A stretch of DNA of 47,476 nucleotides from Bacteroidales bacterium (GTDB lineage Bacteria; Bacteroidota; Bacteroidia; Bacteroidales; JAAYUG01), in contig JAAYUG010000147.1 of NCBI GenBank assembly GCA_012517825.1, forward strand, positions 1 through 47,476, written 5' to 3'. The number at the start of each line of letters is the position of its first letter. Positions within the stretch are counted from its first letter, which is position 1. The position numbers and the translations under genes were made by a program. This document shows positions 42,551-47,476 of this stretch, in pieces. Below the pieces are notes generated by a model. It did no database searches. It was not told the origin of the DNA and saw nothing but the letters and a program-made list of their open reading frames with translations.

Positions 42551-45500
42551 TTAATGCTGTACAACAAAGTATTTGTTCTTCAGCGTTTTTCCCTGCGAGG
42601 TATTCAGCCGTAAGAGGTAAATCCCGTTGGGAAGATTTCCGACATAGATTGGATAGGAAAGGCAGTTTTCGCGGAGATTTCCTTCCAGTATGGTTCTTCC
42701 GGTAATGCTGATGATCCGGAACAGCAGTTTTTCGTTCAGTCCGCTGGTGGAGACATACAGTACCTGCGAAACAGGCACAGGCCAGAGGGTAAATGGGGTG
42801 GTGTCAGGCGGCGGAGTAATGCCGGTTCTTCTGAAGGTTACCTGCAATGTGTCGTCCTGCGGGAAGGCATCCCGGGGATGGCTAAGCCATGCTGTAAGGA
42901 GATAATCGCCGGCGACAGTGAGTTCAACGGGTTGAGGAAACTCAAAATCGTAGGAATTTCCGGGCAGAAGCTCCAGTTCCGCCACGGCCATCATAGGGTC
43001 ACCGTTGTTAATGGATATGTAAACTGTCGGATTGCTGACAGGTACCTGACTTCGGTTAAGAATACGGATTAGAGGACGGACAAATTCGCCCCAGGAGGAG
43101 TCTTTTGCCGGCCGGAGTATTTCAGCGAGGCGCAGATTGGCTGTGGTATCGGTAATGGCGGGAACCATCAGCAGATTGTCAATCCATGCAGCATCCTTTC
43201 CCCGGCTGGTGTTATTGTCTTTGCTGTATTTCCAGGTAAAAGTATGCCATCCCTGACTTACCGGCCATGATGCGCTGGTCCAGGGGATAGTTCCGCTCCT
43301 GCGGAGGACTTTCTCCTCGTCCATCAGAAAATCAAAGAAATCATAGCCTGATTCTGATGATACGCGATAGGCAAAAGCAATCTTTCCGTTTTCAGGATAA
43401 AATACACGGATTTGCATGACAGAGGATTTCGAATCGCCGGTTACTCCCGATCTGGCACAGTAGCGGCCTTCATAGGGCATCCAGGTGTCAGGCATCCAGT
43501 CGGAATCACCTCCCATAACATAGGGAAGATGATGCAGTGAACCCGATTCATAGTCGTCGCTGATACCGCCGGTGAAAAGGGTAAGGGTCTTTTCGGTTGG
43601 GTATCCGTCCACGTCGGATGAAACCTTAAGTTGTACGGAATCGCCTTCTGAGAGGCTTTCATGAACAACGCCCCCGGTCGTTAGCAGGGCAGAATCGCCG
43701 GACGCAAGTGATTGTACCGTAATTGTCTGGGAGAGAAGTGTTACTCCGTCGTTGAGTGCAGCAACAGCAAATGGCCAGGAGTTCATCAGACTGCTTCCGG
43801 TGTTGGTCACAAGGACGTTCAGGAAGAAATGCTCTCCGGGATCGGGTGAATAATTTCCGTTGCCTGTCTGGCTGTCGTCATAAATGATCCGGCAAATTTC
43901 GGGTTTGGGTGCGTACAGGGTAAGCGGGAACAGGGATGTCCATGACCCGGCAGTAGCGGATGCTGTGAGGTGCATCAATACGGCATGCTTGTTGGGTACA
44001 ATATCCGAAACCTTGATCCGAAAGCCGGTATCGGAAAAAAGTTCCTGTCCGGCCATTATGGAATTGATCACAAGGACGGAATCAATTACACGAAGCAGGC
44101 TGTCGTTCGAATGAAGGGTGAGTTTCAGGTTGGCTGCTTCGCTCTTGCCAATGTTCTTTATGCGGATTCCCATGGAGAGGACTTCGCCGCGTTCGGCCCT
44201 ATGGTTGTAAGAAACGCTCTGCAGTTCGTTCAGTGTGTCACCGGTGTAAACAATGCAGGCACCGGAAAGACTGGTAACCGGAATCCCTGCAATGACGGGT
44301 TTCCGGTTTGGTTTGCTGACAAAGAGAGTCACTGTATCGCCTGCATGCAACGGCTCAAAGGAAAAGGACGCAAGCCCCTGTTTCCCGGTGGTTGTGGCAT
44401 CAAATGGTTCCCCGTTCAGGCTAAGAGATGCATAGGCATCCGGTTCTGCAGGAAGGGTCAGGCTGTTAATGCCTTCCGGAAGGGATTCCGGATAAAGACA
44501 AGCCTGAGGTTCAGGTTTGCGAAGATATACCGGCAGGGAGGGATCACCCAGAAGATGGTAAACTTCCCAGTAATACCGTGTACGGGATGATCCGCTTTCC
44601 ATCACGGCCAGATTCCCGGCAAAAATGATCTGCCCCAGAGTTGTATACCACTCCGTGATATCCTCTCCATGCGTATGGAAAAGACGGTCAAATGCCCCCG
44701 GCGAAGTACTTTCATATTCGGGATGGGCCGATATGGTGCCAACTCCCACCGCCCAGTAATAGTCTTCATCCCAGTATGTGTCGTTGGTCCCTCCGATATG
44801 GCCCACAGCTCCTCTGCCGGCCGGGCGAAGAAGTGCCTCGCCGAAACTCTGTTCATACCCGAATGCATTGGTTCTGCAGCCATTGGTAATTACTACCGGG
44901 TATTTATGCCAGTTCTTCAGGGAATCCAGGTCGGTGGTGGTGATGTTGGGATTCATCCAGCGGTCGTCTTCTCCATGCCCGGTATAATTAATAAACCCGA
45001 CTCCCCGGTTCATCAGCTTAAGAATGGAATCGCGCAGGGAGCCGGATTCGGGATGAAGAAATAGGTGGGCATTCACCCCGTTGGAGGAATTGAAATAATT
45101 TGCGGATGCATAATTAATTTGTCCGTTTCCATAAGTAGGAGCATAGGTATAGTCAACCCCGGCTATCAGCATGGCTGTATCAAGATACTCTGTTGAAGGA
45201 AGGAGGCATTTTTCGTATTCAATTGTCTTATCGAGCTGATTTTTAAGTTGCTCAGGCGTGCGGGCTGACATGCGTCCGTAATAGACTTCCGGCAGATAAT
45301 CGTTGTTTCCGTTATATTCTGCATAATAGAGATCGGTCAGATGGCCTGATGTTTTTCCGTAAAAGGCAGGAATTACCTCATGGTCTCCGCAGATCAGGAG
45401 GTAGGTGGGGGGCGGATTGTCGGCAGAGGAATTCATGAAAATTTCCCTGAGCTTTTCGTGCATAGCTTCCGCGGTATTCCCGACCCCGTTTTCTCCTTTG

Positions 45501-46312
45501 TACACCACGGTTATGTGGTATCCGATCTGTTTCTTCCATTTGATAAAGGGCTGCAGAACCTGCCGGAACATGGTGTCGGCCAGAATTACGTAGGATATGG
45601 GCATACGCGTCATGGTGTCTTTCAGTTGCTGCCCCAGGTATAATATCTTGTGCTGCAGCATCTTGTTAATGAGAGCCGACTTTGCACCTTCTGAGGGCGT
45701 GAAGCCTTCTTCCGGCTGAATTCTTATTTTTCGGATAATACGGAGCGTGCCTTGTACCGGATTGTAATATACCGGCCTGATGGTAAGCAATCCTATGGGC
45801 TCCCCGCTCAAGGTGCCCTGTTTTATCATTGTCACACAGGCGGAGTCAGGGTACCATGCATCCCGCTGGTAGGTTCTGATATCTGCGGTAAAAAGAGGTG
45901 AACTGCTTTCGGCTCCGGTTAACACCGGCTGAGGAATGGGAAGCAGCGGAACAGCGGGTACCGGCAGGGAAAGGAGTGTATCAGACTCAATTACAAAGTG
46001 AAAGTTTTTTATGTTCCGCAACGATATCAGCTGATGAAAGACAGGCAAAAAAGGCTGCCCCGGAAGGTCGTCTTTTCCCATGCCCCGGCTATGCACTGTG
46101 AAGTAAGTTTGCCCCGAAACCTTAACAGTATCCAGGATCAGGGAGGGAGTTAAAAACACCAGTTCCTTGCCTGTCGCTGCATTTTCCTTTAGCAAGACAG
46201 CCTGTTCACTTCCTGCCGAAATCTTGATTCCCTGGCCATTCACAGCAAGTAACAGGAAATGCAACAGGATAAAACAGACCGCTTTTCTGGACAGAAATAT
46301 CATAAACAGCAA
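42551..46312 (-). CDS. C25 (gingipain-family) cysteine protease with type IX secretion sorting domain
   Basis: The 1253-residue protein has a signal peptide (ending near VNGQG), a gingipain-type propeptide domain (about 30-215) and a C25 caspase-like catalytic domain at about 235-590. His446 in FINYTGHGEDDRW and Cys479 in VVITNGCRTNAF form the catalytic pair. Immunoglobulin-like and jelly-roll regions follow (about 700-1160). The C-terminal 80 residues are a type A sorting domain (FTLWPVPVSQVLYVS, ITGRTILEG, LPNGIYLLRL, KYFVVQH), which targets the protein through the type IX system to the surface or medium. It is a secreted protease; PorU-type sortase is less likely, as PorU lacks this sorting signal. 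An alternative start ATG is at 46303. Confidence 0.9.
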   Translation of the reverse strand: MLFMIFLSRKAVCFILLHFLLLAVNGQGIKISAGSEQAVLLKENAATGKELVFLTPSLILDTVKVSGQTYFTVHSRGMGKDDLPGQPFLPVFHQLISLRNIKNFHFVIESDTLLSLPVPAVPLLPIPQPVLTGAESSSPLFTADIRTYQRDAWYPDSACVTMIKQGTLSGEPIGLLTIRPVYYNPVQGTLRIIRKIRIQPEEGFTPSEGAKSALINKMLQHKILYLGQQLKDTMTRMPISYVILADTMFRQVLQPFIKWKKQIGYHITVVYKGENGVGNTAEAMHEKLREIFMNSSADNPPPTYLLICGDHEVIPAFYGKTSGHLTDLYYAEYNGNNDYLPEVYYGRMSARTPEQLKNQLDKTIEYEKCLLPSTEYLDTAMLIAGVDYTYAPTYGNGQINYASANYFNSSNGVNAHLFLHPESGSLRDSILKLMNRGVGFINYTGHGEDDRWMNPNITTTDLDSLKNWHKYPVVITNGCRTNAFGYEQSFGEALLRPAGRGAVGHIGGTNDTYWDEDYYWAVGVGTISAHPEYESTSPGAFDRLFHTHGEDITEWYTTLGQIIFAGNLAVMESGSSRTRYYWEVYHLLGDPSLPVYLRKPEPQACLYPESLPEGINSLTLPAEPDAYASLSLNGEPFDATTTGKQGLASFSFEPLHAGDTVTLFVSKPNRKPVIAGIPVTSLSGACIVYTGDTLNELQSVSYNHRAERGEVLSMGIRIKNIGKSEAANLKLTLHSNDSLLRVIDSVLVINSIMAGQELFSDTGFRIKVSDIVPNKHAVLMHLTASATAGSWTSLFPLTLYAPKPEICRIIYDDSQTGNGNYSPDPGEHFFLNVLVTNTGSSLMNSWPFAVAALNDGVTLLSQTITVQSLASGDSALLTTGGVVHESLSEGDSVQLKVSSDVDGYPTEKTLTLFTGGISDDYESGSLHHLPYVMGGDSDWMPDTWMPYEGRYCARSGVTGDSKSSVMQIRVFYPENGKIAFAYRVSSESGYDFFDFLMDEEKVLRRSGTIPWTSASWPVSQGWHTFTWKYSKDNNTSRGKDAAWIDNLLMVPAITDTTANLRLAEILRPAKDSSWGEFVRPLIRILNRSQVPVSNPTVYISINNGDPMMAVAELELLPGNSYDFEFPQPVELTVAGDYLLTAWLSHPRDAFPQDDTLQVTFRRTGITPPPDTTPFTLWPVPVSQVLYVSTSGLNEKLLFRIISITGRTILEGNLRENCLSYPIYVGNLPNGIYLLRLNTSQGKTLKNKYFVVQH

Positions 46313-46547
46313 CAGAACCTTTACGAATGTAAATCATTTTGGGAAATTTGACCATAAAACCAGCCCTAATGTGACGAACATCGTAAATATGTATTTGAAT
46401 GAAAATTAAATTCCAATAGGTTTTTTGAGGTAATGTACTGAAAATAAGTATTTTAGTATTTAAATTAATTTAGACCGAATTTTTTACGAATGACGGATAG
46501 AAAACGAGGCAGTTTGGGTACTTTTAAACAAACTGTAATTTCCGGAT

Positions 46548-47476
46548 ATGAAAAACATTTACCGTTTATTATCAGGTTCGACATTCGCGGCAATAGTTTT
46601 CTGCTGTATTTTGTTGCATTCAGGTGTGACTTTCGGGCAGAATGTTGCTGTAACCGATGTCGATGGCTACAGTCCGCATGCTTCAGCCATACTGGACGTG
46701 AATTCTACCTCCAGGGGCTTTTTGCTTCCCCGGCTTACCACAGCGCAGATGAATGCTATCAGCGCTCCTTCCGTGGGTTTGCTTGTATTCAATACCACGG
46801 CGAATGCCGTATATATGTTCAACGGCACAACCTGGGTGAGCTTGCTTTCGTTTGGCGTTTCGAGCCTGACAGCGCCTGACGGAAGTCCTTCCAATGCATT
46901 GGTTGTCGATAACAACGGGAACATTGGCATCAATCAGACGGTGCCTTCTGCTTTATTGCATATAAAAGGAACCGGAAGCCAGCCTGACAACTACCTGCGG
47001 CTGGAGGCCAACACAGGAGGGTATTACGGCAATATTTTCTATGATTCCCAGGGAATGAAGTTTCGCACCAGGAATGCGGGGAATGGCTTTTATTTTCAGA
47101 ACAGTGCCGGTAAAACAAATTTTGCTCTTCTGGATAACGGGTGGATAGGTATTGGCAGTTCAACACCCCAGGGTAAGTTTGAGATTCAGGGTGATGCATC
47201 GATGAACGCTGATTCGGCGCTTTTTGTTGTGAAAAACCGTAATGGAGAGCCTGTTTTTGTTGTTTATGAGCAGGGGGTAAGAATTTATATTGAAGACCTT
47301 CCGGGAAAAGGGGGCAAGGGTGGTTTTGCTATCGGTGGCCGGTCTCCTTCCAAGGGAGCCCTCACGGGTGATATTATGCTGGTTACGCCTGACAGTGTGC
47401 GAATAACTTTGGAAGAGCAGATTGCCAAGGGAGGAAAGGGAGGATTTGCCGTAGGGACACGTACCCCCACCAAAGG
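46548..47476 (+). CDS. Exported repeat-containing surface protein (partial, C-terminus beyond the window)
   Basis: The frame starts at ATG 46548-46550 and stays open for 309 codons to the window edge. A signal peptide (MKNIYRLLSGSTFAAIVFCC, cleavage near TFGQ) is followed by ASAILDVNSTSRGFLLPRLT, LLVFNTTANAVYMFNGTTW and IGINQTVPSALLHIKG. This set is common in large secreted Bacteroidota proteins and in tail-fibre-like proteins, where it precedes repeats. From residue 244 a 40-residue repeat begins (VRI...GKGGKGGFAIGGRSPSKG). No function is assigned. It is divergent from the C25 protease gene with 235 bases between, and may also be exported through type IX secretion, but the C-terminus is not visible. 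Confidence 0.8.
   Translation, partial: MKNIYRLLSGSTFAAIVFCCILLHSGVTFGQNVAVTDVDGYSPHASAILDVNSTSRGFLLPRLTTAQMNAISAPSVGLLVFNTTANAVYMFNGTTWVSLLSFGVSSLTAPDGSPSNALVVDNNGNIGINQTVPSALLHIKGTGSQPDNYLRLEANTGGYYGNIFYDSQGMKFRTRNAGNGFYFQNSAGKTNFALLDNGWIGIGSSTPQGKFEIQGDASMNADSALFVVKNRNGEPVFVVYEQGVRIYIEDLPGKGGKGGFAIGGRSPSKGALTGDIMLVTPDSVRITLEEQIAKGGKGGFAVGTRTPTK
47277..47476 (+). repeat. Tandem 120-base (40-residue) coding repeat
   Basis: Two consecutive units begin at 47277 and 47397, exactly 120 bases apart. Each opens with Val-Arg-Ile and contains KGGKGGFA(I/V)G, then (S/T)-Pro-(S/T)-Lys-Gly. The second unit is cut by the window end, so more copies may follow. Confidence 0.8.

Noticed and set aside
42551-46312. 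Type IX secretion sortase PorU
   Set aside because: PorU is not itself expected to carry a C-terminal sorting domain, which is clear here; a secreted C25 protease fits better.
1-47476. CRISPR array, rRNA operon or replication origin
   Set aside because: No regularly spaced direct repeats, rRNA-like segments or clustered DnaA-type boxes were noticed when reading the window.

Overview
The window looks like chromosomal DNA of a Bacteroidota bacterium, probably a carbohydrate-degrading member of the Bacteroidales/Marinilabiliales type. The grounds are a SusC/SusD pair, a C25 (gingipain-type) protease with a type IX secretion C-terminal sorting domain, many lipoprotein signal peptides, tandem Mip-like FKBPs, and promoter boxes of the Bacteroidota TAnnTTTG type. 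Genus-level assignment is not possible from the sequence alone.

Layout. (1) 1-2323, minus strand: a ROK sugar kinase followed by a GH2 enzyme cut by the window start, whose Gly-Ser-Asp motif resembles exo-beta-D-glucosaminidases. (2) 2427-6261, plus: a compact glycerol operon, glpD-glpK-glpF. (3) 6262-20762: a polysaccharide utilization locus. A plus-strand SusC/SusD pair converges on a minus-strand operon of an SGNH acetylesterase, a CE15-like glucuronoyl esterase and a GH115 alpha-glucuronidase; a divergent LacI-family regulator follows, with a UroD/MtaA-fold protein behind it. The same 16-base sequence, containing a LacI-type operator, occurs before susC and between the esterase operon and the lacI gene, so the two halves look like one regulon. 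The enzyme set fits debranching of acetylated (4-O-methyl)glucuronoxylan. (4) 20820-22802: rlmD, a small conserved gene and tRNA-Ser(CGA). (5) 22914-26244: a DUF1684 lipoprotein, a beta-helix lipoprotein and a ThuA/glutamine-amidotransferase-like protein. (6) 26368-37252: a glycan cluster with a LacZ-like GH2 carrying a LamG insertion, a chitobiase-like GH20, a divergent NagX/HGSNAT-like membrane protein, a GH3 enzyme and an M64 peptidase, pointing to N-acetylhexosamine-containing glycans. (7) 37325-41165: a DUF6249-like membrane protein, an ECF sigma factor with a putative anti-sigma factor, two tandem FKBP isomerases and mnmD. (8) 41166-47476: an AT-rich leader with inverted repeats, a tyrosine recombinase with altered catalytic residues, a C25 protease with a T9SS sorting domain, and the start of a repeat-containing surface protein.

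How it fits together. In the third region SusC/SusD would import oligosaccharides that the three exported enzymes have stripped of acetyl, ester-linked lignin and glucuronate groups. The LacI protein, probably released by a sugar ligand, would relieve repression of both arms. The cytosolic UroD-like protein could act on an imported methylated product, but this is a hypothesis. Convergent gene pairs are mostly separated by long hairpins that can work as bidirectional terminators. No CRISPR array, rRNA gene, complete insertion sequence or replication origin was seen.
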